The notes beneath the pieces are model-generated. The model made no database searches. It was not told the DNA's origin and worked only from the letters and a program-made list of their open reading frames with translations. From the IMG/VR virus record IMGVR_UViG_3300029988_000010, positions 1 to 57,979 of that record: a stretch of 57,979 bases of DNA. The stretch is one strand, 5' to 3'. The DNA comes from a virus. The translations under genes and the position numbers were made by a program. Of this stretch, positions 38,629-46,945 are shown one piece after another; position 1 is the stretch's first letter; the number at the start of each line of letters is the position of its first letter.

Positions 38629-38813
38629 CGGTGAACCACAGCTTCGCACTTGAGACCCGGCGTCTTGCCCGGTATCTCGGGGATCGGCCTGCCCGCTGGG
38701 CACGTATTCCGAGAGCGCATTCGCTCGCAGCCGGTCGTCCCGCCGCATCAGCGGCATTGACCGCAGAGAAGCGGACGATTCGCCCAACGCCGCAAGACGC
38801 CATGTAAGATCGT
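38629..38813. other. Gap between NusG-like and HNH genes (possible late promoter or antitermination site)
   Basis: 185 bases without a convincing ORF. On the minus strand short hairpins are visible (GAGCGAATGCGCTC, and CCCGAGATACCGGG). Its position between the antiterminator gene and the late operon suits a late promoter or an antitermination loading site, but no promoter match is clear. Confidence 0.35.
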
Positions 38814-39383
38814 TCAGCTCGCCGCCTTCAACTGGCTGACCGGCAGCACGACGCCGCGCCCGTGCGGGCCTTCCATGATCACATGCACCCGCTCGCCCTT
38901 GGGCGTGGCGACAACCTTGGCGAAGAAGCCGATCCAGGTCCCGGATGTCACCTTCGCGCGGTCACCCTTCTTCGGTCGGTAGATGGGTTTGGCGCAGCGC
39001 GTCTCGTCGAACGCGCCCTCAAGATCGCCGAGTTGGAGATCCAGGATCATCCGGAACGGCATCGGCAGTGGCCGCGTGACGCCATCGTCGCAAGCATAGC
39101 CGAGGAAGCCGTGCACCTCGTCCACGTCAAGCACCTGGCGCTGGTCGCCCAGGTCGATCAGCACGAACAGATAACCGCAGATCAGCGGCCTCACCACCTT
39201 GCACCGGCCGAGCGTTCCGCGACGATTGCCCCACCGCACGTCGATTGGCATGAACACCGAAACCCCAGCCTGCTGGAGCTTGTTCGCGGCGATGAACTGC
39301 CGCTGCGGATTGCAGCGAACCGCGAACCAGCCGCTCGCCGCCGCCTGTCGCCGCCTGATCGCCGTCACTGCCGCCCCCGTCAT
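38814..39383 (-). CDS. NusG/RfaH-like transcription antiterminator
   Basis: 189 residues. An N-terminal NGN domain (SGWFAVRCNPQRQFIAANKL, FMPIDVRW, PLICGYLFVLIDLGDQRQ) is followed by a KOW domain near residue 140 (PKKGDRAKVTSGTWIGFFAK). It would bind RNA polymerase and let it read through terminators in the very long late operon that begins just downstream. Start overlaps the stop of the previous gene (ATGA), so it is the last gene of the early operon. Confidence 0.85.
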   Translation of the reverse strand: MTGAAVTAIRRRQAAASGWFAVRCNPQRQFIAANKLQQAGVSVFMPIDVRWGNRRGTLGRCKVVRPLICGYLFVLIDLGDQRQVLDVDEVHGFLGYACDDGVTRPLPMPFRMILDLQLGDLEGAFDETRCAKPIYRPKKGDRAKVTSGTWIGFFAKVVATPKGERVHVIMEGPHGRGVVLPVSQLKAAS

Positions 39384-40435
39384 CGTCCGTCCCCCAGGTT
39401 TGCTGGCGATAGTGTTGATTCAGGATCGCGCACGGTGATCGCCAGCTTCGGCCACACCGGATTGTTGTTCAGCGTACGCAACTTCGCCGCCGCGAAGGTC
39501 GACCACGCCGTGATCGTCCGACTGGCCTGGTCCCAGGCCGATCGGTCGAGGTAGGACCGGGCGAACTCCTCGCCCTGCATGGTCACGACGGTTTTGCGGA
39601 TGGTTTCGTCGGCAAAGGTCGCCAGCTCAGGCAGCCCCCAACGTTCAGCGCGCGTCGCGCCGAGCCAGTTTTCCCACCGATCTTCGGCCAGCCAGCGTTC
39701 CATCGGCCGGCAGTGTCGGCGCTTCACCTCGCCGCTTTCGGTCAGGTAGCGCCGACAAGCCTTGGCCAGCGCCGGTTCGCCGCCTTCACACCGCAAAGCC
39801 GCCTTCTGCCAGGCCGGCCACGCCAACGGTTTCGCCACCCGATCCGGATCGGTCTTGCCCCACAGATCGGCGATCTCATTGAAAGCCGCGCGTTCGCCCC
39901 CGGGCGCATCTGCACGCACGCCCGGTGAGGGTTCTATGAGGGTTATTGGGGGTTCATCTATATAACCACCCGCCAAATTGGCGGGTGGTGAGGCTGTTTT
40001 TGGCGGGTGGTGAGCGCCATTTTTGGCGGGTGGAGAGTCGGTTTCACCACCCGCCATATTGGCGGGTGGACAGGCCGTTTCGCCATCATCCTCCGCCATC
40101 TCCACCACGGCCGCGCCGCCCTGCCGCGAAGCCTTCAACGCGGCCCGATCCTCCTCATGCCGATGCAGCCGATATCGCCGATCCTTCATGCGACCACGCC
40201 CGTCCCGCTCGGCGGTGCGGGTGATCCAGCCCTCGGCGACCAACCACGACAGATGCCGCTCCAACGTCCGCATCGGCAGCGAAGTGAATTCGCAGAGCCG
40301 CTCGTTCGACGGAAAACAGGTCCAGTCCTCGCCTGCGTGATCGGTCGCGTGGTCCGCCAGGGCGACCAGCACGAACTTGGCCCCGCTGGAGTCCAGCGGC
40401 TGCCCGAACGCCCAAGTCAGCGCCGCGTTGCTCAT
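39380..40435 (-). CDS. Replication initiator-like HTH protein containing an iteron array
   Basis: 351 residues. The N-terminal ~100 residues are a winged helix of replication initiators (LTWAFGQPLDSSGAKFVLVA, FPSNERLCEFTSLPMRTLER, HLSWLVAEGWITRT). Residues ~120-165 are low complexity (PPANMAGG, PPAKNG, PPANLAGG), which arises because this part of the gene is made of DNA iterons. The C-terminal half is helical (KACRRYLTESGEVKRRHCRP...). The layout mirrors lambda O, whose gene contains the origin. ATGA-coupled to the helicase. Confidence 0.75.
   Translation of the reverse strand: MSNAALTWAFGQPLDSSGAKFVLVALADHATDHAGEDWTCFPSNERLCEFTSLPMRTLERHLSWLVAEGWITRTAERDGRGRMKDRRYRLHRHEEDRAALKASRQGGAAVVEMAEDDGETACPPANMAGGETDSPPAKNGAHHPPKTASPPANLAGGYIDEPPITLIEPSPGVRADAPGGERAAFNEIADLWGKTDPDRVAKPLAWPAWQKAALRCEGGEPALAKACRRYLTESGEVKRRHCRPMERWLAEDRWENWLGATRAERWGLPELATFADETIRKTVVTMQGEEFARSYLDRSAWDQASRTITAWSTFAAAKLRTLNNNPVWPKLAITVRDPESTLSPANLGDGR
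39965..40069. other. Probable replication origin: iteron cluster TTGGCGGGTGG
   Basis: Six half-sites in 105 bp: a perfect 12-bp inverted pair (39965-39976 / 39978-39989, ACCACCCGCCAA and TTGGCGGGTGGT), two direct half-sites (40000-40011 and 40023-40033), and a second inverted pair (40047-40056 / 40060-40069). An AT-richer strip (39931-39964) adjoins them, an unusual feature in this GC-rich genome. This matches iteron plus unwinding-element origins. Confidence 0.65.
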
Positions 40436-42117
40436 GCCGCCTCACCCTTGGTCCCAGGACCTTGGGCGAGGTAGCGCTCCACCAGCCGTTCGATCGCGCT
40501 CATATCCGAGGTCCGCGCCGGCGTCGCCAGCGCGCCGTCAACGACGCCGTGGGCCTGGCTGGCCTTCAGGCCGAGCACCTCGACCATTTCCGGATCGGAG
40601 CCGTCGTCGGCGATCAGATAGACCAGGGTCACCGGTTCGGGCCAGCATCCTTGCCCCTCGCGATTGATGCGCCCGACGTTCTGTTTGTGCACCGCCGGCG
40701 ACCAGTCCAGCTCGCCGATCACCGCGACCTTGCAGACCTGCTGCAGGCCGTCCAACCCCTCGCCCGACCGCAGCGAGATGATCATCACCCGCGCCCGGCC
40801 CGACACGAATTCGGCCTTGGCGGCGTGCTTCTGCAGCGGCGTTTCCGACCCCGTGTAGAGCGCGGGGTTCAGGTCGGCTAACGACGCCATCCAGATGTCG
40901 TAGACGTCGCGATGCCAGCCAAACAACACCACCTGTTCGCCCGCCTCGGCGAACACCCGCACATAGGCCGCGACCGACCTGGCCTTCGCCACGCCCGTCT
41001 CGTGCCGCAGCAACATGTCCAGCTTGCGCACCGCCTCGCCGCGCTCATGGAAGGTCCCGCTCTTGGCGGTCACCGCCAGCTGGTGGGCGAGCGCCTGGAC
41101 GCTCTCCAGCTGGCGCACATCGTGGTCGATCACCTGGACGATGGTGTTCGGTTCGGGCGCCGAGCCGCGCTTGCGCACCATGGCGTGCTGCTCGACCATG
41201 TAGGAATTCAGCGCCGGCGGGTCGCGGATGACGAAGCCGCCTCCGCACCACTCCCGGACGAAATCATCCCATTCGCCCAGCACCTCCGGCCGGATGAACC
41301 TCATCAGCCGCCACAGCTCGTCGCCATAGTTGAAGATCGGCGTCCCGCTCAGCGCCAGCTTCATGCGGCAGCAATCGATCAGCGCCCGCGCCGCCGAGCC
41401 TTTGGCGGTCGCCTCGCCGTTGCGCAGTGCATGCGCCTCGTCGAACACCGCCAGACCGGTCCCAAGCACGCCCAGGTAATCGATCCAGCCCGCGAGGTTG
41501 GAATAGCTGAAGATCCGCACGTCCACCGGCGGCAGCGGGTGCGGCTTGGTCGTCGCCACCACATGGGTCGATAGGGTGGTGAACTCAGCCAGCTTCTGCG
41601 CCCATTGCAGGCGAAGATGGGTTGGACAGACCACGGTCGCCGGCAGCGCCCCTGGCAGCATCATGCAGGCCCCGCCGGTGTAGGTCTTACCCTCACCGAC
41701 GTCGTCGGCCACCAGCAGGCCGCCGAACATGGCCAGCAGCTCGGCGGAGCGCGCCTGATGCATCCGCACCTGCTGTCCAGGCTTCAACAGCTCAAACAGC
41801 GGCGGCGTGTAATCCGCCGCCATGATGCGGCCGACCTCGGCCTGGGTGTGTTCGAACTGGCGCTTACCGTCCGCCAACGCCAGGGCGGCGTCGTCGCTCA
41901 TCCGCAGCGGATAGCGGCTGATGAACCACGCCAGGTCCGCCGCGGCCTGGGCGTCGCGACCCAGGCGGAACGGCCCGCGCGACGCCTTCGGCAGTTGCGG
42001 AAACACCGCCTTGATCCTGATGGCGACGTGCGGCTCCAACTCGCCGACCATCCATGCGCCGCGATCCAGAGCGAGCGATCCATAGGTGCGGGGCCCCCCG
42101 CCTGGAAGACTCGTCAT
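40432..42117 (-). CDS. SNF2/SF2-type DNA helicase
   Basis: 561 residues from ATG at 42115-42117. Motif I VADDVGEGKTYTGG, motif Ia TVVCPTHLRLQWAQKLAE, motif II VFDEAHALRNG, motif III LALSGTPIFNYGDELW, and late motifs VMIISLRSGEGLDGLQ and VGRINREGQG. A Zn or extra domain is not obvious. Genes of this type replace a DnaB-like helicase or help fork passage in phages. ATGA overlaps on both sides place it between the nuclease and the initiator. Confidence 0.88.
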   Translation of the reverse strand: MTSLPGGGPRTYGSLALDRGAWMVGELEPHVAIRIKAVFPQLPKASRGPFRLGRDAQAAADLAWFISRYPLRMSDDAALALADGKRQFEHTQAEVGRIMAADYTPPLFELLKPGQQVRMHQARSAELLAMFGGLLVADDVGEGKTYTGGACMMLPGALPATVVCPTHLRLQWAQKLAEFTTLSTHVVATTKPHPLPPVDVRIFSYSNLAGWIDYLGVLGTGLAVFDEAHALRNGEATAKGSAARALIDCCRMKLALSGTPIFNYGDELWRLMRFIRPEVLGEWDDFVREWCGGGFVIRDPPALNSYMVEQHAMVRKRGSAPEPNTIVQVIDHDVRQLESVQALAHQLAVTAKSGTFHERGEAVRKLDMLLRHETGVAKARSVAAYVRVFAEAGEQVVLFGWHRDVYDIWMASLADLNPALYTGSETPLQKHAAKAEFVSGRARVMIISLRSGEGLDGLQQVCKVAVIGELDWSPAVHKQNVGRINREGQGCWPEPVTLVYLIADDGSDPEMVEVLGLKASQAHGVVDGALATPARTSDMSAIERLVERYLAQGPGTKGEAA

Positions 42118-42494
42118 AGCCACGACCTCCCCAGTTCGACCACGAACAGCCGCTTGCCGGCGATCTCGCGCGGCATGTCCATCGCGCGCCCCGTGGCCAG
42201 GATGATCGAGCCGACCACACCATGTTCGGCATAGCGGCAGAGCTGACGCAGCGTCGCACTGGCCGTCGCCCCGTTGTGCTTGACCTCGACCACGACGCCG
42301 CCTTCGATCAGGAAGTCGGGCCGGTCCCGAGCACTCAACCGCGCCTCGCGGGTCACCTGCGCCGGCAGGAACACCGCCAGCAGAGCCCGCTCGATGTCCT
42401 CTTGCGCTTCAGCCTCGGTGGACAGCCGGAACCGTCCGCTGTTCAGCGCCGCCAGCGCGCGCAGCGCTACGTCGGGGTTTTCGAGCGCGGTCAC
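42114..42494 (-). CDS. PD-(D/E)XK nuclease (VRR-NUC-like)
   Basis: 126 residues from a GTG at 42492-42494 that overlaps the previous stop. The catalytic core reads RPDFLIEGGVVVEVKHNG (Asp, Glu, Lys), then LRQLCRYAEHGVVGSIILAT. Such nucleases often pair with an SF2 helicase in phages; the adjacent ATGA-linked helicase fits that pairing. Likely trims or resolves replication intermediates. Confidence 0.78.
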   Translation of the reverse strand: MTALENPDVALRALAALNSGRFRLSTEAEAQEDIERALLAVFLPAQVTREARLSARDRPDFLIEGGVVVEVKHNGATASATLRQLCRYAEHGVVGSIILATGRAMDMPREIAGKRLFVVELGRSWL

Positions 42495-42781
42495 AGCGGA
42501 CGCCTCGTCAGCCAGTGGTCGACGATCACCTGTCTGGCGATCCGCCGCGCCGCATAGCGCCGCTGGCGCCAGGCGTTCAGCGCATGGGGCCCGCGCAACC
42601 ACGCCAGCACGCCGCCGAGGGCGCGGCGACGGTCGCGCGCCGCCTCGGCCCGTTCCATGCGGTCCAGTTCGATGTCCAGCAACCGCGCACGGCGTGCGCG
42701 CTGCGCTGCGGCGGTATGATGCGGATAGCGACGCTCGAAGTCGGCGAGGCGGAGACCCAAGGCTTGGCGCGGACAGATCAT
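42491..42781 (-). CDS. Small Arg-rich protein
   Basis: 96 residues (MICPRQALGLRLADFERRYP...), highly basic and helical. It overlaps the clamp gene and the nuclease gene by 4 bases. Its middle (RARRARLLDIELDRMERAEA) is encoded across a 15-bp palindrome. Possibly nucleic-acid binding. Family not recognised. Confidence 0.6.
   Translation of the reverse strand: MICPRQALGLRLADFERRYPHHTAAAQRARRARLLDIELDRMERAEAARDRRRALGGVLAWLRGPHALNAWRQRRYAARRIARQVIVDHWLTRRPL
42685..42699. repeat. GCGCACGSCGTGCGC palindrome, copy 7 of 9 (coding)
   Basis: The palindrome lies inside the small Arg-rich gene and contributes RARRAR. Confidence 0.8.
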
Positions 42782-43929
42782 GCGGCCAGAACCAGCTCCG
42801 GCGCGCGGAAATTGACCGGTTCCAGATTGCGCAGCGGCATGATCACCACATGCTCATCCGGCGCCGACTCGGACCCTTCCAGCGCGAACGGCGAGTGACC
42901 GCCATCCGGCAGCCACAGGGTCACCGTCTTGCCGCGCACGGCGTTCAGGGCATGCAGCAGGTAGCGCAGATTGACCGGAACCTCGGCCGCGATGCCGGGC
43001 GCTTCGCCGATGTCGGCCGCGACGGCGTCGTCCAGCATCTTGGCCAGCACCTGGGCGCGACCGGCGTCAAACGACAGCATACCGTGAGCCCCCCCCCGCG
43101 CCGCCAGCGCCGAAACCAGGCCGACCGCGCGCAACAGCGCATGGCGCGACAGTTGAACCTGGGTCAGCGCGCTGCGATCCGGCAAAATCCGCCGCCACGG
43201 CGGAAACGTGCCGTCTATGGTCTTGGACGAAACCACCATGTCCTCGGCGGTCATCCGCATCTTGCAGCCGGCGTTCAGGCTGAAATCCACCGCCACGTCG
43301 CCGCGCCCGGCCATGTCGAGCCAAAGGCCCAGCGTCCGGGTCGGCACGATCGGACGATGGTCGCCCAGTTGGGCGCTCAGCGCCGCGAGCGTTTCACCGC
43401 CCGGCATGGCGGCCAGCCGATGGCCGTCGGTCGCCACGAAGGCGCCGCCGTCGATGCAGACGCCGTTGAGATAATAGCGCGTCTCCTCGCGCGAGATGAA
43501 CGGCTGCACGCGCCGCAGGGCGTCGCCGGCCTGGGCGTCGAGCGCCGCATGGGCCAGATCGCCGTCGACCACCATCTCCGGCATGTCGGATGCCGCCAGA
43601 CCGCGAAACCGCGCCTTGCCGCCGTTCCAGGTCAGCACGACGCCCTCGCCGTCGATCACCAGTTCGATCGCGTCACTGCGCGGCAGCAGACGCGCGATGG
43701 CCAGCAACCGCCGCGGATCGATGGCGATCTCGCCCTCGCCGCCAACCGGCTCGACCGTCGCCGTCACGTCCAGCTGAACATCGAGATCAGTCCCGGTCAG
43801 GACCACATGGCCGGCCGTCTCGCGGCGCAGCCGGATGCAACCCAGGATCGGGATGCTGTTGCGATGCTCCACGACCGGCAACACGCGCATCAGCGCTACC
43901 GCCAGCGTTCTGGCGCTCGTCCTAAACAT
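42778..43929 (-). CDS. dnaN: DNA sliding clamp (DnaN-like beta subunit)
   Basis: 383 residues from ATG at 43927-43929 (MFRTSARTLAVALMRVLPVV), the start that matches family N-termini; upstream ATGs at 43938 and 43950 are alternatives. Family signatures: EHRNSIPILG, AIDPRRLLAIARLL, FISREETRYYLNGVCI, FVATDGHRLAAM and the late VVIMPLRN. A tail of about 17 residues extends past the usual end. It gives the phage its own processivity factor, perhaps for host polymerase. A G-run (43089-43097) lies inside. Confidence 0.9.
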   Translation of the reverse strand: MFRTSARTLAVALMRVLPVVEHRNSIPILGCIRLRRETAGHVVLTGTDLDVQLDVTATVEPVGGEGEIAIDPRRLLAIARLLPRSDAIELVIDGEGVVLTWNGGKARFRGLAASDMPEMVVDGDLAHAALDAQAGDALRRVQPFISREETRYYLNGVCIDGGAFVATDGHRLAAMPGGETLAALSAQLGDHRPIVPTRTLGLWLDMAGRGDVAVDFSLNAGCKMRMTAEDMVVSSKTIDGTFPPWRRILPDRSALTQVQLSRHALLRAVGLVSALAARGGAHGMLSFDAGRAQVLAKMLDDAVAADIGEAPGIAAEVPVNLRYLLHALNAVRGKTVTLWLPDGGHSPFALEGSESAPDEHVVIMPLRNLEPVNFRAPELVLAA

Positions 43930-45487
43930 CGCTTTCATCTCCATGATCAAAGGGTGCGGTCACCGCTTCAGCCCCGTCGGTCCGATCTTGCGTCCGCTCC
44001 CGACGCGTGATTTTCCCTGGCTGGCTGGCTGGCTGGCTGGCTGGCGCGAACAGCGGCCCAGAAAAGAGGGGCGAGCCCTCGCCGGCGGCGCCGCCCGGGT
44101 CCTTGGCGATCTTGCCGCGCAGCATCTCCTGGGTGGTCAGCGCGCCGGCGCCGCGCGCCCAGGCCACGCGCCGTCGGATGGAGTCGGCGTGCTTAGCTTC
44201 ACGCTCGATGATGATCGCGTCGCAGCCCTCGACCATCGCGGCGAGCGCCGTCGTGCCGCTTCCGCCGAACGGGTCCAGCACCACGCCGCCCTTGGGCGTG
44301 ATCAGCCGCACCAGCCAGGCCATCAAATCGACCGGCTTGACCGTCGGATGGTCCGACCCCAGCCGGTCCTCGACGTCCGCCTTGGCCGAGTAAAAGAACC
44401 GCGCGGCGGAGCCGCTGTCGCCATGATGATGCGTCGCGACCCGGTCGCGCAACCCATAGATATCACCAGAAGTGGGGCTGGACGGTTCGCTTCCGCGAAC
44501 CGGCGCGAACGCGCCGGCTTCGGCGGGAAAGGTTTCGACAACTTCAGCCGAGCCGTCGTGCAGCACGTTGGCCGGCCAGCGACCGACTTGGCTTGGCGGA
44601 TTAACTTTGCCCGAGAGGCCCCAGCCCTCAGCGGGCGTCTGAGTACCCCACGCCGCGGGATTTCCTTCGACCCGGCACCCGTCGATGTTCAATCCGCCCG
44701 TCCCATGCGCCAGCACGGTCCGCGCCACGCCGCCGATCAGCGGCTTTCGCGCCAGGCAGATCGGTTCCAGCGCCGGCTTTAGCGCCGTCCCCCAGCCGTC
44801 GAAGACCCGCGCCTCCGGCGTCGCCGCCGCGTCGTTGCCGGGCTGGTATTCGCGGTCGCTGGTCTTTTCCCAGCCCCCCTTGGCCTGTTCAACGCCCGGG
44901 ATAATCCGCTTGACCGCCGACCCGCGAGCGAGCTTCTCGCCTTCCTCGCCGAGGTAGGCGTCGATGGCCTTGGCGACATTGTGCGACTTCGGAAAGCCGG
45001 ACCCATAGATCCACGCCAGCATGCCGCCGAACTGGCTTTCGTCGATGCACCGCGCGAACAGCCGGAACTGTTCCGGACTCAGCGAGTCGACAAACGCCCG
45101 GATCAGCGGGTCGCTGGCGACCAGCTCCAGCAGCATGTCGCGGATTTCAAACCCGGCGTCCTCGATGGCGCAGGCCAGCCGGTGATAGGTGCGCGTGCCG
45201 CCGAACGCGACCACGTGACCGCCCGGCTTCAGCACCCGATAGACCTCGCGCCAGAACTCCACCGCGAACGCCGTCTCGCCCGTGTCCCAGCGCTGTCCCA
45301 TGAAACCGGCGCTGGCGCGGCTGTAGGGTCCGGAGTCCCCACAGGCCGCCGCGTCATCCGCGCCGAACCGCTTGCCGATCGACACGAGCGCGTAGGGCGG
45401 ATCGGTCACCACGGCGTCGATCGACGCGTCGGCGAGCACCTTCAGCACCTCGCGGCTGTCGCCCTGGTAGACGTCGACCCGGCTCAC
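43922..45487 (-). CDS. DNA N6-adenine or N4-cytosine methyltransferase (beta class)
   Basis: 521 residues from GTG at 45485-45487, overlapping the previous stop. The order is DPPY first (VVTDPPYALVSIGKRFG, residue ~25) and the SAM loop later (LDPFGGSGTTALAAMV, residue ~430), which defines the beta class. HPTVKPVDLMAWLVRLI precedes it. The long middle (e.g. GGLNIDGCRV, GRWPANVLHDGS) is common in large phage DNA methyltransferases. It may protect phage DNA or mimic host CcrM-type marks; site specificity is unknown. Confidence 0.9.
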   Translation of the reverse strand: MSRVDVYQGDSREVLKVLADASIDAVVTDPPYALVSIGKRFGADDAAACGDSGPYSRASAGFMGQRWDTGETAFAVEFWREVYRVLKPGGHVVAFGGTRTYHRLACAIEDAGFEIRDMLLELVASDPLIRAFVDSLSPEQFRLFARCIDESQFGGMLAWIYGSGFPKSHNVAKAIDAYLGEEGEKLARGSAVKRIIPGVEQAKGGWEKTSDREYQPGNDAAATPEARVFDGWGTALKPALEPICLARKPLIGGVARTVLAHGTGGLNIDGCRVEGNPAAWGTQTPAEGWGLSGKVNPPSQVGRWPANVLHDGSAEVVETFPAEAGAFAPVRGSEPSSPTSGDIYGLRDRVATHHHGDSGSAARFFYSAKADVEDRLGSDHPTVKPVDLMAWLVRLITPKGGVVLDPFGGSGTTALAAMVEGCDAIIIEREAKHADSIRRRVAWARGAGALTTQEMLRGKIAKDPGGAAGEGSPLFSGPLFAPASQPASQPGKITRRERTQDRTDGAEAVTAPFDHGDESDV

Positions 45488-45753
45488 GCCCGCACGTCCC
45501 AGAACCGCGGGCCGGAGCGATAGGGGACCCAGCTGCGCGGCCCTGTGCGGCCAAAGAAAACGATGCGCTGCGTCACGCGGCTTCGAACCACCTCCGCCCC
45601 GGCGGCGGTCAGCCGACCGCGCCAATCCACCCACCCGCGCAACCGGCAGGACAGGCGAGCCACCTCTCGCGGCGCGGTATCGCGGGGCGATCCAAGCTCA
45701 GGCCGCGCCAGCGCCTCGACGAGCACGCGCATCTGATCGATTGTCGGCGTCAT
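45484..45753 (-). CDS. Small hypothetical protein
   Basis: 89 residues (MTPTIDQMRVLVEALARPEL...). Possibly a small winged helix (REVARLSCRLRGWVDWRGRL, TAAGAEVVRSRV). It overlaps the methyltransferase GTG and starts in an ATGA overlap. Family not recognised. Confidence 0.6.
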   Translation of the reverse strand: MTPTIDQMRVLVEALARPELGSPRDTAPREVARLSCRLRGWVDWRGRLTAAGAEVVRSRVTQRIVFFGRTGPRSWVPYRSGPRFWDVRA

Positions 45754-46595
45754 GCCGTCCCCTTCGCGGGCTGCAGCACGGCGCGGAACGCCGCCTCATC
45801 GAACGGCGTCAGCGGCAGCCGCGCCTCGGTCCCGTCGAACGAGCATCGCGGCTCAGCCAGGTTCACCCCGCGCAGCAAGCCGGCGAACTGGAAAGGCTGC
45901 CCGCATGCCTCACAGCGAATGCGCAACTCGGCCATGTAGCCGGTCACCGGACCGCCCTCCCCAGCGGTCATCCGCGTGACATCGACGTTGGCGGCGAACT
46001 TCGCGTGGTCGCAGCTCATGCGCCCCCCCCCCACGTCATTGGGCGCGAGCATGGCGTGCCAGGCGCGCAGCTGCGCCATCTTGGCTGCGGCGCGGGCCTT
46101 GATCCGCTCGCGATCCAGACCATAGGCCTCGGTCACCGCATAGATGGGCGCGGGCAGTCGCCGAAGTCGCCCCTCCAGCCAATCCCGGTTGACGCGACCC
46201 GTGGTCGGCTCGCGGCCGTCCAGCCCCTGGATGATGGCGCGAGCGACCGCCTGACTGGCCATGCTCAGCCGACGGGTCAGGCCGATCAACAACCCGTCAT
46301 GGGCCGTCGGCCGTCCCCAGTCCTCGATCTGACTGGAGACCTTCAGCCCAAAATGCCGCTCCACCAGGACGACGTTGGCGACCACGTCGGCCAGCTCGTC
46401 CTCGAGCCAGACCGTGTATGTCTTGCCGCCGGCCGCGCGCGCGTCGGCGCGGTTGGTCAGGAACTCCATCGCCGCTTCGGCGCACTCAGCCAGCTCCTCC
46501 GACAGCTTGCCGAGATGTTTCAAGTCGATCGGCCGGGTGATCGGGACCCAGGGGTTCGGCGCGGCGAAGACGATAGGGTCAGAACCGCCGGTCAT
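45750..46595 (-). CDS. MazG-like pyrophosphohydrolase joined to a zinc-ribbon protein through a poly-G run
   Basis: 281 residues as assembled. Residues 1-190 contain the MazG pattern ExxE...ExxD (KLSEELAECAEAAMEFL and WLEDELADVVANVVL). Residues from MSCDHAKFAANVDVTRM form a second, usually separate phage protein with a Cys pair (CEACGQPFQFAG). The join is a G10 run (46023-46032). With nine G the first frame would end GGCGCATGA, overlapping the ATG of MSCDH as ATGA, exactly like the other junctions here. So two genes are likely, or the run is variable. Confidence 0.7.
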   Translation of the reverse strand: MTGGSDPIVFAAPNPWVPITRPIDLKHLGKLSEELAECAEAAMEFLTNRADARAAGGKTYTVWLEDELADVVANVVLVERHFGLKVSSQIEDWGRPTAHDGLLIGLTRRLSMASQAVARAIIQGLDGREPTTGRVNRDWLEGRLRRLPAPIYAVTEAYGLDRERIKARAAAKMAQLRAWHAMLAPNDVGGGRMSCDHAKFAANVDVTRMTAGEGGPVTGYMAELRIRCEACGQPFQFAGLLRGVNLAEPRCSFDGTEARLPLTPFDEAAFRAVLQPAKGTA

Positions 46596-46945
46596 CAGTT
46601 CACCCCGCCGCGAGGCGCGAAGGCGTCCAGCGCCTGGTCGATCGCCTGATGAAGAGCTTTCCCAAAAAGCGAATAGGCGGCTGCCCGATCACCGTCGGTC
46701 GGCATGGCCGCGATCAGACCGCCAACAGCCATCGCCGCGCCCTTCAGGTGAGCGACGTCGAAGCCTCCGTTGCGCTCCAGCAGAGCGCCGAACACCGATT
46801 GCACGGCGCCCAGCGTCAAGTTGTAGGCGACCACTTCCTCAGACTCACCCTTAAGCCGGGGCTCATGAAACGCAGCGATGCGCCGCAGGTAGCGCGCCGC
46901 TATTTCGGACGTGGCCCGTTGCTCGGCCTCTCCCGCGATTTCCAT
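46595..46945 (-). CDS. Hypothetical phage protein
   Basis: 116 residues from ATG at 46943-46945 (MEIAGEAEQRATSEIAARYL), a TAATG overlap with the upstream gene. It is helical with a central GGFDVAHLKGAAMAVGGLIA. Family not recognised. Its stop overlaps or abuts the MazG-like start at 46595. Confidence 0.6.
   Translation of the reverse strand: MEIAGEAEQRATSEIAARYLRRIAAFHEPRLKGESEEVVAYNLTLGAVQSVFGALLERNGGFDVAHLKGAAMAVGGLIAAMPTDGDRAAAYSLFGKALHQAIDQALDAFAPRGGVN

Noticed and set aside
38629-38813. tRNA-like folding in the gap before the HNH gene
   Set aside because: No cloverleaf with T-arm or anticodon arm could be formed.
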